Of a stretch of 64,000 bases of DNA, positions 1-7,305 are shown piece by piece. The notes beneath the pieces were generated by a model, which made no database searches, was not told the origin of the DNA, and worked only from the letters and a program-made list of their open reading frames with translations. Numbering within the stretch: position 1 is the first letter of the stretch; every line of letters begins with the position of its first letter. The stretch is from Companilactobacillus nantensis DSM 16982. GTDB taxonomy: Bacteria > Bacillota > Bacilli > Lactobacillales > Lactobacillaceae. A program made the position numbers and the translations under genes. The stretch lies in contig NZ_AZFV01000002.1 of the NCBI RefSeq assembly GCF_001435815.1, positions 1 through 64,000 of the forward strand, given 5' to 3'.

Positions 1-476
1 GCTGGACTTCTACGGATAGTAACCGATTTGATAACTTCAGGGATATCTCTACCACATTTAAATTTCATCTCTCCAAGTTTTGGTAACTTGATGTATGAAT
101 CACTGACTTGTTGGATATTGTGATTAACATTCTTCGATTGGTAACTCTGGCGGGGATATTTTCTACTTTTGAATTTTGGATAACCAGTATGTTCTTTGAA
201 GAATTTCTTGAATGCTTCTGAAAGATCTTTGTTGGTACATTGTAAGCTAGTACTTTCTACTTGTTTCAAGTAAGGATATTCCTTCTTCAGTAGTGGAAGA
301 AGAATATTCATATCGAAGTTAGATACAAACTTACAGTCATGATTGTTTTCATATCGGTCTTTTTGCATAGCTAACATCAAGTTCCAGACTTTACGAACAC
401 ATCCGAAATTTCTTTCGATATGTTGAATTTGAAACTCGGTAGGATATATTCGAAGTTTGATTCCTTTTAAAGTCAT
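1..476 (-). CDS. tnpB: IS200/IS605-family TnpB (OrfB), N-terminal part, cut by window edge
   Basis: The minus strand is open from an ATG at 476 to the left edge (158 codons visible). It begins MTLKGIKLRIYPTEFQIQ, the helix-turn-helix start typical of TnpB/OrfB of IS200/IS605 and IS1341-like elements, followed by the usual VRKVWNLML and FKEHTGYPKFKSR segments. A strong site GGAGGTGA lies 4 bases before the ATG. TnpB proteins are RNA-guided nucleases that help maintain the element; the catalytic RuvC part and any guide RNA would lie outside this window. No tnpA is seen upstream, so this may be a tnpB-only element. Family call is firm; completeness cannot be judged. Confidence 0.85.
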   Translation of the reverse strand, partial: MTLKGIKLRIYPTEFQIQHIERNFGCVRKVWNLMLAMQKDRYENNHDCKFVSNFDMNILLPLLKKEYPYLKQVESTSLQCTNKDLSEAFKKFFKEHTGYPKFKSRKYPRQSYQSKNVNHNIQQVSDSYIKLPKLGEMKFKCGRDIPEVIKSVTIRRSP

Positions 477-647
477 ACATTCACCTCCATTCGTTATGAT
501 GTGGGTAAATCATATCATCATGAGGAGATTTATGTTGGTTAAAAAACACGAATGTATGAATATATTTTAAAAAAATTGAGTTGCTCCAGACATTGATTCA
601 TCTCGGCAATAAATTACCGAGTTTTCTCAATTAGCAACTTTTATAAA
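477..647. other. Gene-free stretch beside tnpB with hairpins
   Basis: No gene is seen here. At 600-621 there is a hairpin with arms CTCGG and CCGAG, and two overlapping complementary pairs surround it (AATTGAG/CTCAATT and AGTTGCT/AGCAACT). These can only form one at a time or as a pseudoknot. They may belong to the end of the tnpB element, but I cannot place the element boundary. Confidence 0.3.
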
Positions 648-690
648 AAGACTTGTAAAAACCCAAATTGGGATTTTGCAAGTCTTCTTT
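648..690 (-). terminator. Rho-independent terminator for the HAD hydrolase gene
   Basis: Arms AAGACTTG (648-655) and CAAGTCTT (679-686) form a long stem continued by AAAA/TTTT and CCCAA/TTGGG. Read on the minus strand the stem is followed by a T run, so it ends transcription of the gene at 700-1356. Confidence 0.75.
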
Positions 691-699
691 TATTAATTT

Positions 700-1356
700 T
701 TAGTTTAGATATGGTAAAGCTTGGTCGAGTGTTTCAATCATATGTGTTGGCTTAATATCAGTCGTTGCCTTGTTGTGTGGACGATTGACCCAAATAGAAG
801 GCCAATTCATCTTATCAGCAGGAACAATATCAGAAGGATAACCTTCGGCAATGTGCCAGTGATTTTCAGGTGTAAATCCATAATGTTCGTCAACCGTTTT
901 AAAGAAATGTAAATCAGGTTTATAAGCATGAACATCCTCAGCAGTCCAAATATCGAAGGGGACTTGAAGTGCTTTAGCATTAGCGTCGATGATATCCCAA
1001 GAAGAGTTAGACATCATAATTAGTTTGTAGCCACAGTCAATGAATTGTTGCAATGTTGAAATGACTTCTGGAAATGGTGTCAAACTGCGATGGGCGGTTA
1101 AAACATCGACATAATATTTTTCGAATTGATGATTGAGTCCAAATTGGTAATCAAGATGGATTAAATTGTTACGTGTGAGAATTGAATAATCTTGATAGGG
1201 ATGCATATTATTCCGATCACTTTGATATTCTGAAAATCTTTGACGAGCTAATTTATGGTCAACACCGATTACTTTAGCAGCGTGTTCAACAGCATCATAA
1301 GTTGGTTCCTCGTGAAGTAGTGTTCCGTAACAATCGAAAGTAAGAAATTTTTGCAT
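700..1356 (-). CDS. HAD-superfamily hydrolase (haloacid dehalogenase type II-like)
   Basis: The 218-residue protein has the HAD core. The nucleophile motif near the start is FDCYGTLL (Asp8), a motif II serine lies in MMSNSSWD (about 115-122), a motif III lysine in AYKPDLHFF, and the acidic motif IV region in PSDIVPADK. The position two after the nucleophile is Tyr rather than Asp, as in 2-haloacid dehalogenase-type members and unlike typical phosphatases. The substrate cannot be read from sequence. It stands alone on the minus strand with its own terminator. Family call is firm, specific reaction unknown. Confidence 0.82.
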   Translation of the reverse strand: MQKFLTFDCYGTLLHEEPTYDAVEHAAKVIGVDHKLARQRFSEYQSDRNNMHPYQDYSILTRNNLIHLDYQFGLNHQFEKYYVDVLTAHRSLTPFPEVISTLQQFIDCGYKLIMMSNSSWDIIDANAKALQVPFDIWTAEDVHAYKPDLHFFKTVDEHYGFTPENHWHIAEGYPSDIVPADKMNWPSIWVNRPHNKATTDIKPTHMIETLDQALPYLN

Positions 1357-1445
1357 ACAAATGACTTCTTTTCTATAAAATGTATTATATAAAATTATCG
1401 TAACATTTTATGAAAAGAAAAACTCATGTTGCTATAATTTTTTGA

Positions 1446-2171
1446 TTAATCGAGCCATTTGAAAACCTTTTCGATGTTATCGCCCCAAGTTTTCCAAGAG
1501 TGGTCACCTTCAACTGGCATCCAAGTGTAACGATCCTTTGCATGAATTGATAAGAAATTTTTGAACATAACATTATCTTCGTGCATAAAATCAGCGTCAC
1601 CACAGAGTGTGAGAATTTCTTGTCTTGGTTGACGATTATTGTAAATATTGGTCAATTGATTTCGAGCAATTTTTTCAGGCGTATTGAAAATGCTGTTAAA
1701 GGCTTCCTTAGCCATGGGACATTTAGGATTATCGCGGAAATGTTCAATATCTGTGATTGGTGAAAGTGCAGCTACTTTACTGAATTGCAGGTCATTCAAG
1801 AAGGCAATCTTTAAAGCTCCGTAACCGCCCATGCTAGAACCGACAATATAATTTTTTGAACGTTCCTTGGAAATTGGTAGGAGACTTTGCATTTTTGGAA
1901 TGAATTCGTCAATGAAGTATGAGTAATAAGGGATGAAGTCCGAATCGGAGTAAAAAGCATTTCGTCCCTCAGGCATGATGATGACCCAATTGTGTTCACG
2001 AGCAATTTTTTCAATATTAATGTGTCTAATCCAAGCAGAATCGTCACCAGTGTAGCCATGTAGTAACCAAACAGTGGTGTAGTTTTGTTCGTTAGTGTCA
2101 GGAACGACGACAGTTGTTTTGAAATAAGTGTGTAAGTAATTAGTACGATAACTAAGATTCATTAATACCAT
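1446..2171 (-). CDS. Alpha/beta-hydrolase esterase, tributyrin esterase (EstA)-like
   Basis: An alpha/beta-hydrolase of the esterase D / EstA type, expected to cut short-chain acyl esters in the cytoplasm. The nucleophile elbow is GSSMGGYGAL, the oxyanion-side motif is WLLHGYTGDDSAW, and late Asp (CGDADFMHED) and His (EGDHSWKTW) complete a plausible Ser-Asp-His triad. The frame is open to 2216, but ATG 2171 is preferred: the protein then begins MVLMNLSYRTNYL, as in relatives, and GAGG lies 8 bases upstream. That gives 241 residues. Monocistronic; a structured repeat lies just upstream. Confidence 0.8.
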   Translation of the reverse strand: MVLMNLSYRTNYLHTYFKTTVVVPDTNEQNYTTVWLLHGYTGDDSAWIRHINIEKIAREHNWVIIMPEGRNAFYSDSDFIPYYSYFIDEFIPKMQSLLPISKERSKNYIVGSSMGGYGALKIAFLNDLQFSKVAALSPITDIEHFRDNPKCPMAKEAFNSIFNTPEKIARNQLTNIYNNRQPRQEILTLCGDADFMHEDNVMFKNFLSIHAKDRYTWMPVEGDHSWKTWGDNIEKVFKWLD

Positions 2172-2245
2172 TGTATAAGCCTCGCAATATTGTAGATTCA
2201 ACCAAATGATAAGCATTTTTTAATCGAAAGTCCATTGAATAGATA

Positions 2246-2551
2246 GGTAGTTAAATATGCCGCTTCCAAGAGCAAGAAATTTAGGTCGCTGTGGGGACCG
2301 ACCTGAGCCAAGGTCTCAGGTCTCGATTTTGAGCTCCGCAAAGTACGCGGATCTCAAAACTCGTCCCGTGGTGTAATGGCTAAAGCCATAACGCCACCTA
2401 CACAGCGACCTAAATTTTTGCTCTTTCCAGCTAGTTATTTTTAATGAGTAACAATTTGTCGTAATTTGCCGTCGTAATTATTACCATAATCACGTGGAAA
2501 AATAGGTTATATTCTTACAAATTTACTAAACTAAAAAAAACTACCAGCACT
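2246..2551 (+). repeat. Structured dispersed repeat, copy 1
   Basis: The core (2246-2436) starts with TAGTTAAATATGCCGCTTCC. The long outer stem AGAGCAA..ATTTAGGTCGCTGTG pairs with its complement at 2401-2426. Inside are arm 1 (CCTGAG/CTCAGG around loop CCAAGGT, 2303-2319), arm 2 (TTTTGAG and TCCGC paired with GCGGA and CTCAAAA) and arm 3 (ATGGC-TAAA-GCCAT), plus GGGAC/GTCCC joining arms 1 and 2. The tail to about 2551 contains ACAATTTGTC, shared with copy 5, and ends CTACCAGCAC, resembling the right end of other copies. The outer border is approximate. It fills the gap between two minus-strand genes. Confidence 0.85.
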
Positions 2552-2582
2552 ACGGGTTATTTAGGATTAATTAAGTGATGAG

Positions 2583-3632
2583 TTACTTGTGTTCGTGCTG
2601 ATACTTTTTGAAATATAAGTAATTAACGTAAAGCTGTAAGACGTCGGTAATGTCGTGCAAATTTAAACCGAAGTATTCGGAAATATTGTTTAGCCGGTAG
2701 TTAGTAGTATTACGATGGACTTTCAGTGCTTGTGAGGTCTCCGTTACATTACCGTTATGTTTGAAATAAGCGTCCAATGTCTCGAGTAACTCTAGTCCTG
2801 AATTGGTTTTTAGAAAGCCTTTAAAAACACTTAATGTTCGATTAGAGTGAAGATTACTTTCAAGGACATGATTGAGAAAGCTGATTTGTTTGAAATAATA
2901 AACGTCAGTTAGTTCCAATTCATTACTGACGTTTATTGTATCCTGAGCCTGTTTAACAGCTTCTTTGAGGTTGATAGTTTGATTGCTGATACCAATTTTT
3001 AGGTGGTTATCTTGACAAAATTTTAGGTAACGTAGCAAGTCTGATTTATTTTTAGTGATGATTAACTGTTGTTCGGTCGTCTTGCTGAAAGTAAAGTCGG
3101 TTGGGTTCAACTGTAATTTAACTAATGATTTAGTTTCAATAATCACAGCGTAACGCTTAATTGTTAAGTCGATTTTGAGTGCTTGAGCACGCATTTTTAA
3201 TTCTTCATTATTGAGGATATTATCCGTACTTGTCCATTGATACAGAAAATGGTTGAGACTTTCCTTACGTTGATTTTCTAATTTAGTATTATTGATTTGT
3301 GAAATTAGTAATTCCGTCGAAATTTTCAAAAGGGAAGCTAATGGTGTCACTTTCTCTGGATCACCAGTAATTCCGATTACGCCAATCGTTTCACCATTAA
3401 ATTCAACCGGAATATTGACACCTGGTTGTCCAAACTTACCAAATGATTCTGCCATGGGCTTAGTTTTACCGCTCTGGATCGTATCAATTGCTCCAATGTG
3501 GAGGGTGTTTATTCGTTCTTTGTTACCACTAGCAATGATGTAACCTTTTTCGTTCATCATATTAATGTTGTAGGGGACACTCGCCATCATTTTATCAACA
3601 ATTGACTGTGCCAGATTCGGGTCTAATTTCAT
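2583..3632 (-). CDS. cdaR: CdaR-type sugar-diacid / glycerate regulator
   Basis: The 349-residue regulator has an N-terminal putative sugar-diacid recognition domain (about 1-130, with GKFGQPGVNIPVEFNGETIG), a degenerate middle domain, and a C-terminal PucR-type helix-turn-helix (about 290-340, with ALKVHRNTTNYRL). In enterobacteria CdaR activates glucarate, galactarate and glycerate genes. Here the gene is divergent from a GntP-type permease and a glycerate kinase, so control of that pair is the natural inference. ATG at 3632 is followed by MKLDPNLAQSIVDKMMAS, the family's usual start. Confidence 0.82.
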   Translation of the reverse strand: MKLDPNLAQSIVDKMMASVPYNINMMNEKGYIIASGNKERINTLHIGAIDTIQSGKTKPMAESFGKFGQPGVNIPVEFNGETIGVIGITGDPEKVTPLASLLKISTELLISQINNTKLENQRKESLNHFLYQWTSTDNILNNEELKMRAQALKIDLTIKRYAVIIETKSLVKLQLNPTDFTFSKTTEQQLIITKNKSDLLRYLKFCQDNHLKIGISNQTINLKEAVKQAQDTINVSNELELTDVYYFKQISFLNHVLESNLHSNRTLSVFKGFLKTNSGLELLETLDAYFKHNGNVTETSQALKVHRNTTNYRLNNISEYFGLNLHDITDVLQLYVNYLYFKKYQHEHK

Positions 3633-3690
3633 TTTTTTCGACTTCCTTGTTCAGTATTATTCAAACTTTCATGAAAATAATAATTTAAAA

Positions 3691-3801
3691 ACTTGTGCAT
3701 ATAAATATTTTACAATATTTTTTTATTTTAAAACATTGATTTATCAAGGAATTATTTTAATTCTTAACTATTTTGCCAATAACCTTTGTGCATTTGTACA
3801 T
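3691..3801. promoter_or_regulatory. Candidate operator region between cdaR and the glycerate genes
   Basis: The divergent gap holds the octamer TTGTGCAT twice, at 3693-3700 and 3786-3793, the second inside the imperfect inverted repeat TGTGCATTTGTACA. Repeats in a regulator/target gap suggest CdaR binding sites, but I know no verified consensus for this lineage. Confidence 0.3.
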
Positions 3802-3898
3802 TGATTTAGCTAAATTATCACTGTATTATACACTCGTAAATTGATTGTTAAAGATTTAACAATATCACGAGCTATTGAGGAAGGGTGTATTTTTAAGG

Positions 3899-5182
3899 AT
3901 GGTTATTGCATGGTGGGCAGCGTTATTGGGGCTGCTTTTAGCGATTGGTTTGATTTTGTTTCGGGTCAATCCAGTTTACGCACTGATTTTTGGAGCAATT
4001 GTTGGTTGTTTAGTTGGTGGTTTGTCACTTGCACAAACGACAGATACGATTGTTAAAGGTAGTTCCGGTGTCATGGGGACGATTATTCGCGTTATTGCCG
4101 CTGGTGTTTTAGCAGGCGTGATGATGGAATCTGGAGCAGCTAATGTGATTGCTTCAAATATTGTCAATCGTTTTAGTGACCGCTTAGCTATTTTGGCGTT
4201 GGCACTTTCAACTATGGTATTAACTGGTGTTGGTATTTTTATTCCAGTTGCAGTTTTGATTGTGGCACCAATTGCTTTGGAAGTTGGTCAAAAAATGCAT
4301 TATAGTAAGCTTTCGTTACTTGTTGCACTGTCTGGTGGCGGTAAAGCTGGAAATATTATTTCTCCTAATCCAAATACAATTGCGGCTGCCAAAGGTTTCA
4401 ACGTTGGTTTATCACAAGTAATGATTGCTGATTTTGTTCCAGCTATTGTTGGGTTAATTGTGACAGTTATTTTAGCGACATTAATTAAAAATCGTGGTGA
4501 ATTTGTATCCGAAAGCGAAAAATTTGAAAGTAAAGCACAAGCAGATTTACCTAGTTTAAAAGCTGCAATCGTTACACCACTAGTTGCAGTAATTTTATTA
4601 TTGATTACTCCTGTCGGTGATATTTTAGGCTTGAAAGCTTTGGCTGCCTTCAATTTAGATGCTATGTATATTTTACCGATTGCCGGATTAATTGGCACAC
4701 TAGCAATGGGTCAGGGTAAGAAGTTCTTACAATATATGCAAAAGGGTCTGGCCCGCATGACAGATGTTGTTTTGATTTTAATTGGAGCTGGTGCGATTGC
4801 CGGTTTAGTTTCAGTTTCTAATTTGCCACAAAAAGTTGTCGAAATCGTCCAAGCTTCTGGAATTTCCGGAACATTCTTAGCACCAATTGCTGGTATTTTA
4901 ATGGCAGCTGCCACAGCTTCTACATCTACCGGGGTTATTTTGGCTTCTAATTCATTTAGTAAGTCTATTATGTCATTTGGTATCTCTGGAACTGGTGCCG
5001 CAGCAATGGTTCATACGGGTGCCACCGTAATTGATCAATTGCCACATGGTAATTACTTCCACGTAACTGCTAAAGCGGTTGATATGCACTTTAAAGAACG
5101 TATGAGTGTCGTCTTTTGGGAAATGCTCGTTGGACTTTCAATGACGATTGTTGCAACATTAATGTATGGAAATTTGTTCTAG
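3899..5182 (+). CDS. GntP-family gluconate/glycerate permease
   Basis: A 427-residue membrane protein with about 12 hydrophobic segments. It has GntP-family signatures: an early NPVYALIFGAIVGCLVGG segment, GGKAGNIISPNPNTIAAAKGF in the middle, and a late STGVILAS / VHTGATVIDQLPHGNYFH segment. It should import a sugar acid with protons. The glycerate kinase only 14 bases downstream suggests glycerate. The frame opens at a TTG at 3875, but that overlaps the ribosome site; ATG 3899 follows AGGAAGGG (3878-3885) and is preferred. Confidence 0.8.
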   Translation: MVIAWWAALLGLLLAIGLILFRVNPVYALIFGAIVGCLVGGLSLAQTTDTIVKGSSGVMGTIIRVIAAGVLAGVMMESGAANVIASNIVNRFSDRLAILALALSTMVLTGVGIFIPVAVLIVAPIALEVGQKMHYSKLSLLVALSGGGKAGNIISPNPNTIAAAKGFNVGLSQVMIADFVPAIVGLIVTVILATLIKNRGEFVSESEKFESKAQADLPSLKAAIVTPLVAVILLLITPVGDILGLKALAAFNLDAMYILPIAGLIGTLAMGQGKKFLQYMQKGLARMTDVVLILIGAGAIAGLVSVSNLPQKVVEIVQASGISGTFLAPIAGILMAAATASTSTGVILASNSFSKSIMSFGISGTGAAAMVHTGATVIDQLPHGNYFHVTAKAVDMHFKERMSVVFWEMLVGLSMTIVATLMYGNLF

Positions 5183-5196
5183 AGGTGGAATTATAA

Positions 5197-6342
5197 ATGA
5201 AAATTGTTTTAGCTCCAGATTCATATAAAAATTCTTTAACGGCTAAGGAAGTTGCTCAATCTTTACGCAAGGGTTTTGAACGAGTTTATCCAGATGCTGA
5301 ATATGTTAATGTACCAATGGCTGATGGCGGTGAGGGTACGGTTCAATCATTAGTTGATGCTAAAAATGGACAAATTATAACTGAAGAGGTTATTAATCCG
5401 CTAGGCAATAAAACTGCAGCACATTATGGCTTGATTAATGATGGTCAAGTGGCCGTAATTGAAATGGCTGAAGCCAGCGGAATTCAATTCATCAATAAAT
5501 TCACCCAAAATCCTTATATTACGACTACTTTTGGAACTGGTGAATTGATTAAATCAGCTATTAAGCATGGTGCCAAAACAATCATTATTGGCATTGGCGG
5601 TTCAGCAACAAATGACGGTGGTGCTGGTATGGCTCAAGCACTAGGTGCTCACTTGCTTAATGATAAAGGCGAGGAATTGCAATATGGTGGTGCCATGTTA
5701 CAAAAGCTTGACCATATCGACACTTCCGAGATGATGCCTGAATTAGATGATGTTAACGTAGTTATTGCTTCAGATGTGACAAATCCACTTACGGGACCAG
5801 ATGGTGCGAGTCATGTTTTCGGTCCCCAAAAGGGTGCCAGTCCAGAAATGGTTGAGTTTTTGGATGGTGCATTGTCACATTATGCAGATATTTTGAAACG
5901 TGATTTAAAAAAAGATCTTGAACAAGTCGCTGGTGCTGGTGCCGCGGGCGGATTAGGAGCTGGTTTATTGGCCTTTACTAACTCTCAAATGCGCTCAGGC
6001 GTTGACATCGTGGTCGACTATACTGATTTAAAAGCTAAAGTGAAAGACGCCGATGTCGTTGTAACTGGCGAAGGTCAGATTGATTTTCAAACTAAATTTG
6101 GCAAGACACCAATGGGCGTAGCACAAGCTACTAAAGCAGTTAATCCTGATGCAACTGTCATAGCTGTTGCCGGTTCGATTGGTGAAAAAATTTCAGAATT
6201 ATATCCATTAGGCATCGATGCCATCTTCACTTGTGTTCCGGGTGTTGAAGAACTATCGACTGCCATTCAAAATACAGATCAGAACCTACAACAAGTTGCC
6301 GAAAATATCGGTCGCTTAATCAAAAATACGCAAAAAAACTAA
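5197..6342 (+). CDS. glxK: Glycerate kinase (GlxK/GarK family)
   Basis: A 381-residue cytoplasmic kinase that phosphorylates glycerate and feeds it into glycolysis. Family signatures are clear: MKIVLAPDSYKNSLTAKEVA at the N-terminus, ADGGEGT, GIGGSATNDGGAGMAQALG, and a late VVTGEGQIDFQTKFGKTPMG. Length matches the family (about 380). A site AGAGGTGG precedes the ATG, and the gene sits 14 bases after the permease, forming a two-gene operon. Whether the product is 2- or 3-phosphoglycerate cannot be told from sequence. Confidence 0.9.
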   Translation: MKIVLAPDSYKNSLTAKEVAQSLRKGFERVYPDAEYVNVPMADGGEGTVQSLVDAKNGQIITEEVINPLGNKTAAHYGLINDGQVAVIEMAEASGIQFINKFTQNPYITTTFGTGELIKSAIKHGAKTIIIGIGGSATNDGGAGMAQALGAHLLNDKGEELQYGGAMLQKLDHIDTSEMMPELDDVNVVIASDVTNPLTGPDGASHVFGPQKGASPEMVEFLDGALSHYADILKRDLKKDLEQVAGAGAAGGLGAGLLAFTNSQMRSGVDIVVDYTDLKAKVKDADVVVTGEGQIDFQTKFGKTPMGVAQATKAVNPDATVIAVAGSIGEKISELYPLGIDAIFTCVPGVEELSTAIQNTDQNLQQVAENIGRLIKNTQKN

Positions 6343-6351
6343 AAAAATAAT

Positions 6352-6394
6352 AAGAGCGTTCGTAATCGAAATTGATTATGAGCGCTCTTTATTT
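6352..6394 (+). terminator. Terminator after the glycerate operon
   Basis: A stem of AAGAGCG with CGCTCTT, extended by ATC/GAT, is followed by TTTATTTTT. It lies directly after the glycerate kinase and may also serve the convergent GNAT gene. Confidence 0.75.
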
Positions 6395-6414
6395 TTGAGT
6401 AGAAAAACTATTTT

Positions 6415-6864
6415 TTACCGTGTACTTAATTTCATTTTTAATATAGGGAATGGTTTACCCTGATCATCAGTCGCGTGTCTTTTATATGCAACAAAACCAA
6501 TATGTTCATAGAAACCAACTGCTTGAGGGTTTTGTTCATTGACAGTCAACCTGTCAGCTTGGTAATGATTGATACCAAATTGGATTAGTTGCTTGCCAAT
6601 ACCTTGACCACGATGTTGTTGATCAATAAAAAGCATCGCTATTTCTGAACCATCAATACCCATAAATCCGATGGGTTGCTGTTGATTATCAACGGCAATA
6701 ATTAAGTTTGGAATTTGCGTCAGAATATCAGGCAGAGAATCTTTGAAATATTGAATGTCAGTTTCAGTTAAGAAGGAGTGCGTATTGCGAACAGCGTTTT
6801 CCCAAACGACTGTTAATTGTTTGATAAGCTTTTGACTACGCTTAGTTACTGGAATTATTTTCAA
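6415..6864 (-). CDS. GNAT-family N-acetyltransferase
   Basis: A 149-residue single-domain GNAT. The acetyl-CoA loop is visible in IDQQHRGQGIGKQLIQFG (Q-x-x-G-x-G/A), followed by LTVNEQNPQAVGFYEHIGF, the usual NxxAxxFYxxxGF signature. It resembles YjaB-like members; the acceptor is unknown. It starts with TTG (6864) after AAGGAGAT. Repeat copy 2 inserted just upstream of this ribosome site, so the original promoter was probably displaced or is supplied through the repeat. Confidence 0.8.
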   Translation of the reverse strand: MKIIPVTKRSQKLIKQLTVVWENAVRNTHSFLTETDIQYFKDSLPDILTQIPNLIIAVDNQQQPIGFMGIDGSEIAMLFIDQQHRGQGIGKQLIQFGINHYQADRLTVNEQNPQAVGFYEHIGFVAYKRHATDDQGKPFPILKMKLSTR

Positions 6865-6884
6865 GATTTATCTCCTTATTGTTA

Positions 6885-7171
6885 TCGCGTTGTGCTAGTT
6901 AAATATGCCGCCTCCAGGAACAAGAAATTTAGGTCGCTGTGGGGACCGAGTCGAGCCAAGGTCTCGCCTCTCGATTTTGAACCTCGCAAAAGACGCGAGT
7001 TTCAAAACTCGTCCCGTGGTGTAAGCACTAAAGTGCTAACGCCACCTTCACAGCGACCTAAATTCTTGTTCCTTCCGGCTAGTTGTTCGTTGTTTTTTAT
7101 TTTGATGTGTAGAATAACGTTTCCTATAGATTATTTCTCAATTCTGGAGACGGTATAACTAGCACAACGCG
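6885..7171 (+). repeat. Structured dispersed repeat, copy 2, with terminal inverted repeats and a 9-bp direct repeat at its borders
   Basis: The best-defined copy. The left end CGCGTTGTGCTAGTTA (6886-6901) is matched in inverse at the right end (7156-7171), and the inversion extends into CCGCCTCCAG / CTGGAGACGG. The direct repeat TTATTGTTA flanks it at 6876-6884 and 7172-7180, as expected of a target-site duplication. The core has the outer stem GGAACAAG..TTTAGGTCGCTGTG (6917-6941 with 7049-7073), arm 1 with loop CCAAGGT, arm 2 (TTTTGAA, CTCGC/GCGAG) and arm 3 (AGCAC-TAAA-GTGCT). It carries no transposase. Confidence 0.92.
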
Positions 7172-7244
7172 TTATTGTTAATAAACTAGTACATAATGAT
7201 TATTTCCCTGAATTAATCATACTATATTAATTTTAAAAATAAGT

Positions 7245-7273
7245 TTGAATTAGATTTTTAATTGAAGTATGCT
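7245..7273 (+). promoter_or_regulatory. Likely sigma-A promoter of the uvrA-like gene
   Basis: TTGAAT (7245-7250) and TATGCT (7268-7273) are separated by 17 bases and lie about 30 bases before the start codon's ribosome site. Confidence 0.5.
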
Positions 7274-7305
7274 ATTTGTCCAGTGCAAACAAGGGGGAAG
7301 AATAG

